Source of the DNA: Chloracidobacterium sp.
GTDB lineage: Bacteria > Acidobacteriota > Blastocatellia > Pyrinomonadales > Pyrinomonadaceae
Direction of reading: 5' to 3'
Assembly: GCA_015075585.1 (NCBI GenBank)
Contig: JABTUB010000002.1
Location: 682,001 to 746,000, forward strand
Length of the DNA stretch: 64,000 bases
The first letter of the stretch is position 1. Each line of letters opens with the position of its first letter. The notes beneath the pieces were generated by a model that was given only the letters and a program-made list of their open reading frames with translations, searched no databases and was not told the DNA's origin. A program made the translations under genes and the position numbers. Positions 1 to 9,448 of the stretch are shown here, piece by piece.

Positions 1-1
1 C

Positions 2-1861
2 GCAAATTTTCGCTCATACGATCTCGTGCGTATTGATGCCGGATCGACGAATCTGAATTTTCGCGCAGCGGCGGGCAGTGTCTCGATCGAGCTTATCGAA
101 CACGACCTGCGAAGCCCTGACTACCGCGCAGAATCGGACGGCATTCTCGGACGCGTTGCCGTTGAGCGCGGCAAAGTGAACACATTTATCGGCCGTATCG
201 ACGGCGATGCGTCGGCAATTTCGAGATTCAACCGTGTAGGAAACGGACTTGAGGGCTTTTTCGATCGCGGCGGCGAGCGCTTCTTTGTCGAACCTGCAAA
301 GAACTACTCGGCGGACGCGGCCCCGTCGCAGTATGTGATCTATCGGCTCGCCGATGTTCGTGCCGACAGTTTCTTTTCATGCGGCTCAATAATGGAGAAG
401 AAGATAACGGACGGCCGCTCGATAGCCTTCGGCGGCGAGAACCTCGCGTCCGTACCCAAACGGCTTCGCATCGCCACTGACGCCGACCAAGCGTATGTGA
501 ATACGCTCGGCAGCTCATCGGCGGCAAATGCCGAGATACTCGGCATTCTCAACACGATCGAAGGCGTCTATCAACAGCAGCTCGGCATCAAGATCTCGGT
601 CGTTTATCAGCATACATGGACAACCGCAGATCCGTTCGCGGGCACAACGCCCGAGGCCGCGGTTCGCAGCTTTCAGGCATATTGGAACAGCAGCCTTCCC
701 GTTACCGAAGTGCCGCGCGATATTGCACATTTGTTTTCCGGAAAGGCAAATATTCAATCGCAGGGATGGGCGTTCATCGGCGTAGCCTGCACAAGCCCGA
801 CCTACGCATACGGAATGAGCGGCTACATAAGCTGGGCACCGGGAAAATATCTGATCACCGCACACGAGGTCGGACACAACCTCGGAGCGAATCACGCCGA
901 GGTGGCTCAGGGCTGCGGCTCTACGATCATGAATGCACAGATCAGCGGCGCTACACCGTTGGAATTCTGTACGTATTCGCGAAATGAGGTCGCGAACTTT
1001 GTCGGCCAGAACTCGTGCCTGCTGCCTTCCGTCGGATGTAAATACGATATCGACGGCGACGCAAAGGCGGATATCGGCATCTTTCGGCCAAGCGTCGGCG
1101 AATGGTGGTTCCTTCGCAGCGGCAACGGCTCGAACGGAGCCGCTCAATTCGGAACGGGCACAGACAAGACGGTGCCGGCAGACTTTACCGGCGACGGCAA
1201 AACGGATATCGCGATCTGGCGTGAAACAACAGGCTCGTGGTATATCCTCCGAAGTGAGGATCAAACATATTACGCATTTCCGTTCGGCGCCTCGGGTGAT
1301 GTTCCGGTGCCGGAAGATTACGACGGCGACGGCCGTGCAGATGCCGCCGTGTATCGGCCTTCGGCCGGCACTTGGTATGTCAACCGCTCAAGCGGCGGCA
1401 CCGATATCGTTCAATTCGGCACGGCGGGCGATGTACCCGTTCCTGCGGACTACGACGGCGACGGAAAGGCCGATGCAGCGATCTTCAGGGCTTCGGACTC
1501 GACATGGTGGCTCAAGCGTTCGATAGCAGGGGTCGCAGCATTCACATTCGGCTCGGCCGGCGACCGGCTGGTGCCCGGCGATTATACCGGCGACGGCAAA
1601 GCGGACGTCGCCATATTCAGGCCTTCGAATGGTATGTGGGCGATACTCCGCAGTGAGGACGGCAGCTACTACTCACTTCCGTTCGGCCTGGCCGATGATA
1701 TGCCGGCACCAGGCGACTATGACGGCGACGGCAAGTTCGATCAGGCTGTATTCCGGCCTTCAAATTCGACGTGGTACATACAAGGTTCGTCGGCAGGAAC
1801 TATCGTAAAGCAGTTCGGCACGGCGGGCGACGTCCCGATCTCGAACGGCTATGTCAGATAG
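2..1861 (+). CDS. Secreted metzincin metalloprotease with six C-terminal FG-GAP/VCBS-like repeats (5' end missing)
   Basis: The reading frame is open to the left edge, so the N-terminus, presumably with a signal peptide, lies outside the window; a GTG at 26 is in frame but is probably internal. The zinc site HEVGHNLGANH (about nt 865) has the full metzincin pattern HExxHxxGxxH, and a Met-turn (STIMNA, about nt 925) follows. This supports a reprolysin-like (M12B-type) peptidase acting outside the cytoplasm. From about nt 1036 to the stop there are six repeats of about 45 residues with DxDGDGxxD calcium-type loops followed by a W-containing strand, probably a beta-propeller. They run in the order A-B-C-A-B-C and end in NGYVR. 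The same cassette ends the protease at 27651-31097. The substrate is unknown. Confidence 0.85.
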   Translation, partial: ANFRSYDLVRIDAGSTNLNFRAAAGSVSIELIEHDLRSPDYRAESDGILGRVAVERGKVNTFIGRIDGDASAISRFNRVGNGLEGFFDRGGERFFVEPAKNYSADAAPSQYVIYRLADVRADSFFSCGSIMEKKITDGRSIAFGGENLASVPKRLRIATDADQAYVNTLGSSSAANAEILGILNTIEGVYQQQLGIKISVVYQHTWTTADPFAGTTPEAAVRSFQAYWNSSLPVTEVPRDIAHLFSGKANIQSQGWAFIGVACTSPTYAYGMSGYISWAPGKYLITAHEVGHNLGANHAEVAQGCGSTIMNAQISGATPLEFCTYSRNEVANFVGQNSCLLPSVGCKYDIDGDAKADIGIFRPSVGEWWFLRSGNGSNGAAQFGTGTDKTVPADFTGDGKTDIAIWRETTGSWYILRSEDQTYYAFPFGASGDVPVPEDYDGDGRADAAVYRPSAGTWYVNRSSGGTDIVQFGTAGDVPVPADYDGDGKADAAIFRASDSTWWLKRSIAGVAAFTFGSAGDRLVPGDYTGDGKADVAIFRPSNGMWAILRSEDGSYYSLPFGLADDMPAPGDYDGDGKFDQAVFRPSNSTWYIQGSSAGTIVKQFGTAGDVPISNGYVR

Positions 1862-1906
1862 GCAAGGTTTGCTAACCTCGACCGACCCGTTATAACGTCG
1901 TGGCAG

Positions 1907-2311
1907 ATGGGCCGCGCATTTCGAAAAGCCGATATCGGCCGCGTATTCACCTGGGATGAGGTGAGCGACATTCATCGCTCACAGCACGGCATATATCAAC
2001 GCGACGGCACGGTCATCTCGTTGCTGACCGATCTTGGCAGGATCACGCCGTGCTATCCCGACACGCTTAGCAATGGCGGAAAAACTCTCACTTACACCGG
2101 TTCGGGCCGCCGCGGCGATCAAAAACTCGACATCCGCAACCGTACTTTGCTCGACGCTGCGTCACGCGGGCGTGTCGTGCCGCTTTTCAATAAACTCGGC
2201 GTTAACCGCTGGGAATATATGGGCCGCTGGCGTATAACGGCTCCGCGTTATGTGTTTGACGAGGCCGGCGAACGCATGGTGTGGCAATTCACGCTTGAAA
2301 GTGCGGACTAG
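1907..2311 (+). CDS. Stand-alone SRA/YDG-like domain protein
   Basis: This is a 134-residue protein starting 45 bases after the protease stop. The central part reads IHRSQHGIY, then a hydrophobic strand, then TYTGSGRRGDQKL, then RNRTLLDA, then a VVPLF strand. This order (IHR..GI, YTG.G..GDQ, NR.LL, PV) is the pattern of SRA/YDG domains, which flip and recognise modified bases and are usually fused to nucleases or ubiquitin ligases. Here no nuclease or methylase is fused or adjacent, and the protein ends shortly after the domain (WQFTLESAD). A role in sensing modified or foreign DNA is inferred only. The assignment rests on motif order read by eye; a related small beta-barrel fold is possible. 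It converges on proC with a 7-base gap. Confidence 0.55.
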   Translation: MGRAFRKADIGRVFTWDEVSDIHRSQHGIYQRDGTVISLLTDLGRITPCYPDTLSNGGKTLTYTGSGRRGDQKLDIRNRTLLDAASRGRVVPLFNKLGVNRWEYMGRWRITAPRYVFDEAGERMVWQFTLESAD

Positions 2312-2318
2312 GGCGCTG

Positions 2319-3155
2319 TTACTTTTTACCGAGGGCGACGGCCCGCTTGTACGCCGAATAAACTGCCTTTGAAAGCACGGTGCGAAGGCCGCCTTTTTCC
2401 ATCTGATAAATTGCCTCGGCAGATGTTCCGCCGGGCGAGGTTACCATGTTGCGAAGTTCGGCGGGATGTTTGTGCGATTCCATCGCGAACTTGATCGAAC
2501 CGAGCATCGTCTCTTGAACAAGTTCTTTCGCCATATCACGCGAGAATCCGAGATGCACGCCCGCATCGGTGAGCGCTTCCATGACCAGAAAAGTGTATGT
2601 GGGGCCGGTCGCCGAGAGCGATGTCGCCATGTCGATCATATTCTCGGTCTCGACGAAAAGCTCTTTGCCGAACGCCGAAAGGAACTCTCGTACATGTGCC
2701 TGCTCCTCGCGTTCGACAGCCGCGGTACACGTCCACGCAGTGATGCCCGCACCGATCTGCGATGCAGTGTTCGGCATCGCCCGAACGATCTTTGCAGTGC
2801 CTAGTTCTTCGGCAATGTGGCTGATGGTCGCACCCGCAACTATCGAGATCACAAGCTGTTCGGGATGGACAACATCCTTTAGGTCTGCGAGAACACGGGC
2901 CAACCGCTGCGGCTTGACGCAGACGACGAGCGCCGACGCCTCTTGGCCCGCGGCTGAACGCGCGGCGTCTGCGTTCGACTCGAACACCGCAATGCCGTAT
3001 TTTGCCGCAAGCTCGTCGCGGCGGTTCACCCTCGGATGGCTCGCCGCGATCTGTTCAGGCCCGACGAGGTTTTGCTCGATAAGCCCCGCGAGCATCGATT
3101 CGCCCATGACACCGCAGCCGATAAAGGCAAGGTTTAAGTCGTTTATTTTGCCCAT
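2319..3155 (-). CDS. proC: Pyrroline-5-carboxylate reductase
   Basis: It catalyses the last step of proline synthesis, reduction of 1-pyrroline-5-carboxylate to proline with NAD(P)H, in the cytoplasm. The 278-residue length is usual. The N-terminus has the Rossmann fingerprint FIGCGVMGESM (about residues 10-20), and the C-terminal dimerisation region carries the family signature TSPGGTSAEAI (about residues 237-247). The start overlaps the end of the upstream PIN-toxin gene by 13 bases on the same strand, so proC is probably co-transcribed with the toxin-antitoxin pair from the promoter near 3900. That is an odd partner for a housekeeping enzyme and may reflect insertion of the toxin-antitoxin pair upstream of an older gene. 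Confidence 0.95.
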   Translation of the reverse strand: MGKINDLNLAFIGCGVMGESMLAGLIEQNLVGPEQIAASHPRVNRRDELAAKYGIAVFESNADAARSAAGQEASALVVCVKPQRLARVLADLKDVVHPEQLVISIVAGATISHIAEELGTAKIVRAMPNTASQIGAGITAWTCTAAVEREEQAHVREFLSAFGKELFVETENMIDMATSLSATGPTYTFLVMEALTDAGVHLGFSRDMAKELVQETMLGSIKFAMESHKHPAELRNMVTSPGGTSAEAIYQMEKGGLRTVLSKAVYSAYKRAVALGKK

Positions 3156-3562
3156 GGGTTAAATAGCTCAACTCCTGTTCTATCAAAATCGTTTATGTTT
3201 CTGGTTGCGATTATAAGCCCATGTTTAATGGCGATGGCGGCGATCTGCGAATCAAATGGCGATATCGGAGCTCCTGTTTTATCGGCACGGCCGCGCATTT
3301 TACCCCAAATTTCGGCAGATTCGATATCGAAATCGAGCGTTTTCCCTTTATAAACGGTCTTTATATCATCAAGCCATTGCTCCAGCTTTGATCTACGCTT
3401 TGTTGCATCGAGCCTTTCGATCCCGCGCATGATTTCACTTATCGTAAAGACCGACAAAAACAACACTTCCGGCTCTTTCGACTTGATCCAATTTACAACT
3501 TTTAGTTCAGGTATCGGTTTGATGATCTCCGAAATGACACAGGTATCGAGCAAGTACATCAT
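3143..3562 (-). CDS. PIN-domain toxin (VapC-like) of a type II toxin-antitoxin pair
   Basis: This 139-residue PIN-domain protein carries the expected acidic metal ligands: D in LLDTCVISEI (about residue 6), E in TISEIMRGI (about 43), then DSQIAAIA and NINDF near the C-terminus (about 103 and 122). PIN toxins are Mg-dependent RNases that usually cleave tRNA or rRNA. The start overlaps the antitoxin stop by 4 bases, the usual arrangement for translational coupling, and the 3' end overlaps proC by 13 bases. The region is A+T richer than its neighbours, which fits horizontal acquisition. Family membership is clear; the RNA target cannot be read from sequence. Confidence 0.88.
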   Translation of the reverse strand: MMYLLDTCVISEIIKPIPELKVVNWIKSKEPEVLFLSVFTISEIMRGIERLDATKRRSKLEQWLDDIKTVYKGKTLDFDIESAEIWGKMRGRADKTGAPISPFDSQIAAIAIKHGLIIATRNINDFDRTGVELFNPWAK

Positions 3563-3849
3563 TCGGTATCCTCACTGAGATCAAGAGGAGGGCGATCCGG
3601 AATATTATCGCGCGTCAGATCGAGCTCTATACCATATTTACGGAAAGGATTGTCGAGCAAGAATTCGATAAAATTCTGTTCTTTTTTCTTTTTCTTCTTC
3701 CCGCTAAATTTATTGTGGTATTCCTCAATTGAGATCACGACCGCAGTTTCCTTGCCGTTTTTGGTGATTATCTGCGGTTCGCCCTTCGCCGCGTCGGCGA
3801 TCACTTGACTGAACTTATTTTTCCCTTCGAATATCGACAGCGTCTTCAT
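3559..3849 (-). CDS. Phd/YefM-type antitoxin partner of the PIN toxin
   Basis: This is a 96-residue protein immediately upstream of, and overlapping, the PIN toxin. The N-terminal half (FSQVIADAAKGEPQIITKNG, then TAVVISIEEY) is the typical Phd/YefM DNA-binding dimerisation domain. A run of lysines (about residues 51-56) leads to an acidic C-terminal tail (DRPPLDLSEDTE), which probably neutralises the toxin. Antitoxins of this class bind their own promoter, and a perfect palindrome lies 10 bases upstream of the start codon (see the operator entry). The A-rich stretch encoding the lysines is a likely slippage site. Confidence 0.82.
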   Translation of the reverse strand: MKTLSIFEGKNKFSQVIADAAKGEPQIITKNGKETAVVISIEEYHNKFSGKKKKKKEQNFIEFLLDNPFRKYGIELDLTRDNIPDRPPLDLSEDTE

Positions 3850-3858
3850 TTCTATACC

Positions 3859-3877
3859 TATCTAGCTTAGCTAGATA
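3859..3877 (-). promoter_or_regulatory. Palindromic operator of the toxin-antitoxin operon
   Basis: TATCTAGC and GCTAGATA are perfect 8-base arms separated by TTA. The site lies just downstream of the predicted -10 box and just upstream of the antitoxin start, overlapping the expected transcription start and leader. That is where a Phd-type antitoxin-toxin complex would bind to repress its own operon. The palindrome is visible directly; the binding role is inferred. Confidence 0.6.
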
Positions 3878-3883
3878 AGTAGT

Positions 3884-3913
3884 ATTGTATTCCGATATTT
3901 TCTCGTTAGTCAA
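3884..3913 (-). promoter_or_regulatory. Sigma-70-type promoter of the antitoxin-toxin(-proC) operon
   Basis: On the minus strand there is TTGACT (3908-3913), an 18-base spacer and TACAAT (3884-3889). Transcription would start just before or within the palindrome at 3859-3877. The -35 box touches the first base of the tyrS start codon on the other strand, so the two divergent units share almost no spacer. Confidence 0.6.
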
Positions 3914-5160
3914 TGGCGAAAATTCAACAGACTGTCTTACAATCACCATTTATGACCATTGACGAGCAGCTTGAATTTTTAAAGAAGGGCACGGTTGACC
4001 TGATACGCGAGGAAGACCTGCGCAAGAAACTTGAACGAAGCGAACGCACAGGCAAGCCTTTGCGTGTGAAGCTCGGGCTTGATCCGACGGCGCCGGATAT
4101 TCATCTCGGGCATACGGTGGTGATCCGCAAATTGAAGGCGTTTCAGGATCTCGGCCACACGGTGATCTTCCTTATCGGTGATTTTACGGGAATGATCGGC
4201 GACCCTTCGGGCAAGAACATCACGCGGCCGCCGCTCTCGCGTGAAGAGGTGAACGCGAACGCAGAGACCTATAAAAAGCAGATGTTCAAGCTGCTTGACC
4301 CGGAAAAGACCGAGCTGCGGTTCAACGGCGAATGGATGGACAAATTCACCGCGGCAGATTTTGTAAAGCTCTGTGCGCGAACGACCGTCAAACAGATACT
4401 CGAACGCGATGATTTCGCCAAGCGATTGGCTGAAGAAAAGCCGATCTCGCTTCACGAACTGCTCTATCCCCTGACGCAAGGCTATGACAGCGTTGCCCTA
4501 AATGCTGACGTCGAGCTGGGCGGAACCGATCAGAAATTCAACCTCTTGATGGGCCGCAACCTCCAGCGTGAATACGAACAGGAGCCGCAGGTCATAATCA
4601 CGACGCCGCTGCTCGAAGGCCTCGACGGCGTCAATAAAATGTCGAAGTCTCTCAATAACTACATCGGCATCGAAGACGCGGCTGATGAGATGTTCGGCAA
4701 GGTGATGTCGATCTCGGACGAGCTTATGTGGCGGTATTATGAACTGCTCACTGATCTGTCACCATCTGAAATTTCAGGCCTCAAAGCCGAGATCTCGAAC
4801 GGCAAAAATCCCCGTGATCTGAAAGTGAACCTTGCAAAGCTCATCATCAAGGACTTCCATTCGCAGGCGGATGCCGACGCAGCAGAGGAGGAATTCGTCA
4901 AGCGCTTTGTGCAGAAAGAAGTGCCCGATGAGGTCGAAGTAATGACACTCGCGGCAGGCGAATATGCCCTCGCCCAACTGCTTGTGGATACAGGGCTTAC
5001 GGCGTCAAAAGGCGAGGCACGACGCCTCATTGATCAAGGCGGCGTAAAGGTGGACGGCGAAAAGGCAGGTTCGGCAACCGCACCCGTAGCGGTAGATGCG
5101 GAAGGAGTGCTGCTTCAGGTCGGCAAGCGTCGTTTCTTGCGTGCCAAGGCGCAGCGTTAA
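3913..5160 (+). CDS. tyrS: Tyrosyl-tRNA synthetase
   Basis: This is a class I aminoacyl-tRNA synthetase charging tRNA-Tyr. The 415-residue protein has the HIGH-type signature HLGH (about residue 61), the KMSKS loop (about residue 242) and a C-terminal S4 RNA-binding domain (about residues 350-410, [15 protein letters not shown]). Length and layout fit the bacterial TyrZ-like group. The ATG at 3913 has no clear Shine-Dalgarno sequence; an ATG at 3952 ([10 protein letters not shown]) matches the usual family start and cannot be excluded. The gene is divergent from the toxin-antitoxin operon. Its stop overlaps the hspR stop by 4 bases (TTAA), so no terminator separates the convergent pair. Confidence 0.96.
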   Translation: MAKIQQTVLQSPFMTIDEQLEFLKKGTVDLIREEDLRKKLERSERTGKPLRVKLGLDPTAPDIHLGHTVVIRKLKAFQDLGHTVIFLIGDFTGMIGDPSGKNITRPPLSREEVNANAETYKKQMFKLLDPEKTELRFNGEWMDKFTAADFVKLCARTTVKQILERDDFAKRLAEEKPISLHELLYPLTQGYDSVALNADVELGGTDQKFNLLMGRNLQREYEQEPQVIITTPLLEGLDGVNKMSKSLNNYIGIEDAADEMFGKVMSISDELMWRYYELLTDLSPSEISGLKAEISNGKNPRDLKVNLAKLIIKDFHSQADADAAEEEFVKRFVQKEVPDEVEVMTLAAGEYALAQLLVDTGLTASKGEARRLIDQGGVKVDGEKAGSATAPVAVDAEGVLLQVGKRRFLRAKAQR

Positions 5161-5540
5161 TGCCGTTTGTTTATCATCCGCAAGCGTGAGAGCGGTATCA
5201 ATGCCTGGCCCGACCTTTCAGGCTCGTCCGACCGCGAGAATTCGTAGGCGTGGTTGCGCAGATACTCAAAGAATCGCTCGAACTCACGCTGCATCTCATC
5301 CATCTTTGAGCGCATATTGAGGATGATCTCGACGCCCGCGAGATTTACGCCGAGGTCGCGTGTCAGCGACAGTATGACCTCAAGGCGTTCAAGGTCGGTA
5401 TCTTCGTAAAGCCGTGTATTGCCCACCGAACGCGACGGCTTCAAAAGGCCCTCACGCTCATACAGCCGCAGCGTCTGCGGATGTATCTCGTACATCTCAG
5501 CGACCGCACTGATCGTATAAGTTTTGACACGCTTCTTCAT
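5157..5540 (-). CDS. hspR: MerR-family heat-shock repressor HspR
   Basis: This is a 127-residue MerR-type regulator. The winged-helix N-terminus ([20 protein letters not shown], then [18 protein letters not shown]) matches HspR closely, including the [14 protein letters not shown] core, and is followed by a coiled-coil helix. HspR represses dnaK operons by binding HAIR inverted repeats, with DnaK as co-repressor. It is the last gene of dnaK - dnaJ - four-helix-bundle gene - hspR, an order known from actinobacteria and some other phyla, and a HAIR-like site is present at the dnaK promoter. Its leader contains six copies of an 8-base repeat (5549-5596), and no strong ribosome-binding site is visible. 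Confidence 0.9.
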   Translation of the reverse strand: MKKRVKTYTISAVAEMYEIHPQTLRLYEREGLLKPSRSVGNTRLYEDTDLERLEVILSLTRDLGVNLAGVEIILNMRSKMDEMQREFERFFEYLRNHAYEFSRSDEPERSGQALIPLSRLRMINKRH

Positions 5541-5548
5541 GATCCAAA

Positions 5549-5596
5549 AGTTACAGAGTTACAGAGTTACAGAGTTACAGAGTTACAGAGTTACAG
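5549..5596. repeat. Tandem repeat, six perfect copies of AGTTACAG
   Basis: Six head-to-tail identical 8-base units lie between the four-helix-bundle gene and hspR, ending 8 bases before the hspR start codon as read on the minus strand. A partial, diverged unit follows at 5597. The perfection of the copies suggests recent expansion or active slippage. Because 8 is not a multiple of three and the array sits in the hspR leader, copy-number change would alter leader length rather than a protein. Confidence 0.95.
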
Positions 5597-5600
5597 GGTT

Positions 5601-5990
5601 TTAGAGTTTTCGCGTTTTAACGTTATCGTTTTCCCGCAGATATCTTGCCAAAGCTAAACACATTTTTGATACTTCGCTAAGGCCCTCATAATTAGTTCTA
5701 AACTCCGTATCGTCAATATAGCCGAGACCGCGGGCTATATGTAAGTGCGACTGAACCTCGGCAGCAGACCCGCGAGCAACACTCAAAAAATTAGCGAACT
5801 CAGAATTAGTGCGGCGTCCGTGCCCTTCGGCGATATTAGCCATTATGGAAACCGACGCTCGGCGTATTTGATCCTTCAAACCGAAATCTTTCGAAAAGCT
5901 CCCATTCGATGAGATCCGATATACATCCATCGTAACCTCGAACGCCCTTTTCCAAGCGTTTATCTCCTCAAAGCTGTTGAACTTTGCCAT
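5601..5990 (-). CDS. Four-helix-bundle protein (23S rRNA intervening-sequence / S23 family)
   Basis: A 129-residue helical protein. The pattern FEEINAWKRAFE, then KDFGLKDQIRRASVSIMANIAEG, then FANFLSVARGSAAEVQSHL is the signature of the four-helix-bundle family first found in 23S rRNA intervening sequences and now seen as stand-alone genes in many genomes. The biochemical role is unknown. It sits between dnaJ and hspR on the same strand (59 bases after dnaJ, 60 bases before hspR) and so interrupts the usual dnaJ-hspR junction. With the adjacent tandem repeat, this suggests it arrived as an insertion. Confidence 0.85.
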   Translation of the reverse strand: MAKFNSFEEINAWKRAFEVTMDVYRISSNGSFSKDFGLKDQIRRASVSIMANIAEGHGRRTNSEFANFLSVARGSAAEVQSHLHIARGLGYIDDTEFRTNYEGLSEVSKMCLALARYLRENDNVKTRKL

Positions 5991-6049
5991 CTGCGTCGGT
6001 CTCCGAACTCATTAGCTTTCGGCAACTCTGAAACACTGCAACTTGCCCT

Positions 6050-7204
6050 CTACCCCAATCCCATTGCCTTACGCGGGTTCTCGGTATTGAGCTTCTCGAA
6101 TTGCCGCAGCAGTTCCTTCGTCTCCTCTGAGATGACCTTCGGCAGAGTGATCTTGACCTCGATGAACTGATCGCCGCGAAGCGACGGGTTGCGAAGGCTC
6201 GGAAAGCCGCGCTCGCGCAAGCGGAACTTCTGCCCCGATTCGGTTCCCGGCGGGATCCTGAGTTGCGCCCGGCCCTCGACGGTCGGCACCTCGATCTTTG
6301 TCCCGAGTGCAGCCTCCGAAACCGTGATCGGCACGGTAACGTAGATGTTGTCGCCCTTGCGTTCGAGAAATCGGTGTTTACCGACATTCGTAACGATAAA
6401 AAGGTCGCCCGGCTCGGCACCCAAACGCCCGCCGTGCCCTTTTTTGGGAACGCGCACGCGCGAACCCGTATCAACTCCCGCAGGTATCTTCACTTTTACC
6501 TGCTCGGTCTTAGGCGTTGTGCCTTTGCCGTTGCAGAGCGAGCAAGGTTCGCGGCGGCGGCCCGTTCCCTCGCAGTCGCTGCACGTTGCCGAGAACTGCA
6601 GCCGTCCGCCGGTGCGCATCACTTGGCCGCTGCCTTTGCATGTGGGGCAGGTAACGACGGGGCCGCCCGTATCGCCCGCACCTTGGCAGCGTGAACACTG
6701 TTCGCTGCGGTTCACGGTCAGGTTGGTCGTAAGACCTGAAAATGCCTCTTCAAAGCTGAGCGCAAGCGGTATCTCGATATCGCGGCCGCGTTTCGGCATC
6801 GGTTTCGGAGCCTCGGGCTGCGTTCGCGTGCTGCTGCCGCCGCCAAAAAGATCCGAGAAAATATCCCTGAAACTCGAGCCTCCGGAGCCGGACCCGGAAA
6901 AATCGAAGCCTGAAAAGTCGTAGCCCGAGGCAGAGCCGCCGGCCGGACCTGCGCTTGCAAAAGGCGAATCGGGATCGAGATTGTCGGCGTAGTAGCCGAA
7001 GCGGTCAAAGACCTTTCGCTTCTTTTCATCCGAAAGGACATCGTAGGCTTCCTGCACCTCTTTGAACTTATCCTCAGAGACCTTGTCGTTCGGGTTCACG
7101 TCCGGATGAAACTTGCGCGCGAGGCGCCGATAGGCCTTTTTTATCTCATCGGCCTTCGCATCTTTCTTTACACCGAGAATCTTGTAATAGTCCTTCTTTG
7201 CCAT
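6050..7204 (-). CDS. dnaJ: Chaperone DnaJ (Hsp40)
   Basis: Type I DnaJ, the co-chaperone that stimulates the DnaK ATPase and delivers unfolded clients. At 384 residues it has all parts: a J-domain with HPD (about residues 33-35, [10 protein letters not shown]), a G/F-rich linker with SGSGSGGSS (about 90-120), four CxxCxGxG-type zinc motifs (about 168-228) and the C-terminal peptide-binding domains. It follows dnaK with a 90-base gap on the same strand and is probably controlled by HspR. No grpE lies between or next to dnaK and dnaJ, unlike many hspR operons. Confidence 0.96.
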   Translation of the reverse strand: MAKKDYYKILGVKKDAKADEIKKAYRRLARKFHPDVNPNDKVSEDKFKEVQEAYDVLSDEKKRKVFDRFGYYADNLDPDSPFASAGPAGGSASGYDFSGFDFSGSGSGGSSFRDIFSDLFGGGSSTRTQPEAPKPMPKRGRDIEIPLALSFEEAFSGLTTNLTVNRSEQCSRCQGAGDTGGPVVTCPTCKGSGQVMRTGGRLQFSATCSDCEGTGRRREPCSLCNGKGTTPKTEQVKVKIPAGVDTGSRVRVPKKGHGGRLGAEPGDLFIVTNVGKHRFLERKGDNIYVTVPITVSEAALGTKIEVPTVEGRAQLRIPPGTESGQKFRLRERGFPSLRNPSLRGDQFIEVKITLPKVISEETKELLRQFEKLNTENPRKAMGLG

Positions 7205-7294
7205 TTCGGGTCTTCGACGAGTCTAAAGGCAAGAAGGACGAGAGGCAAACCTGTTACTAGCCTGTCCCTCGTCCCTCACCAGTTCGTCAAGAAG

Positions 7295-9226
<1,932 letters not shown>

Positions 9227-9286
9227 ATCTTAAAAACTCTCCTAATGATCGCGTACTCAATAATTACACTGCTTGAGCCTTTTTGA

Positions 9287-9315
9287 ATGATAATAGTTGA
9301 GTGCATTATTGTCAA
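9287..9315 (-). promoter_or_regulatory. dnaK operon promoter (sigma-70 type)
   Basis: The minus strand reads TTGACA (9310-9315), a 17-base spacer and TATCAT (9287-9292). The -35 is a perfect consensus and the spacing is ideal, giving a leader of about 50 bases before the dnaK ATG. The HAIR-like operator covers the -35 and most of the spacer. Confidence 0.75.
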
Positions 9316-9316
9316 G
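9296..9316. promoter_or_regulatory. HAIR-like operator for HspR
   Basis: GTTGAGT-N7-TGTCAAG matches the HspR consensus CTTGAGT-N7-ACTCAAG at 6 of 7 and 5 of 7 positions with the exact 7-base spacing. It overlaps the dnaK -35 element. Further half-sites, ACTCAA (9255-9260) and CTTGAG (9272-9277), lie downstream and may extend the operator. The consensus is established for actinobacterial HspR; use here is inferred from the linked hspR gene. Confidence 0.6.
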
Positions 9317-9404
9317 TTTGTTCTGCCCGCTGAATTCATAATATTCTCAACTTATCTTGTATCACGGGAGTAAAAAATATATCATTTCTCCGCTGCCCCA
9401 CATT

Positions 9405-9428
9405 GGCCGGTGATAGATCGGCCTTTTT
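9405..9428 (+). terminator. Terminator-like hairpin in the leader of the 9449 protease gene
   Basis: GGCCG and CGGCC form a 5-base stem with a 9-base loop, followed directly by TTTTT. The element ends 20 bases before the protease ATG. It could be a weak attenuator in the leader, or a terminator for transcription entering from the left. The stem is short, so function is uncertain. Confidence 0.35.
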
Positions 9429-9448
9429 ATTCAAATTTGAGGTAACGT

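Noticed and set aside
515..1264. A 249-codon open frame on the minus strand inside the first protease gene
   Set aside because: It is antisense to a well-supported gene with zinc motif and repeats; the amino-acid composition is Arg/Cys-rich and shows no motif.
5541..5600. CRISPR-like array in front of hspR
   Set aside because: The units are 8 bases with no spacers, so this is a simple tandem repeat.
7230..7280. GGACGAG ... CTCGTCC symmetry between dnaK and dnaJ
   Set aside because: Only the outer 7 bases pair and the interior is unpaired; there is no T-run, so a processing or terminator role is not supported.
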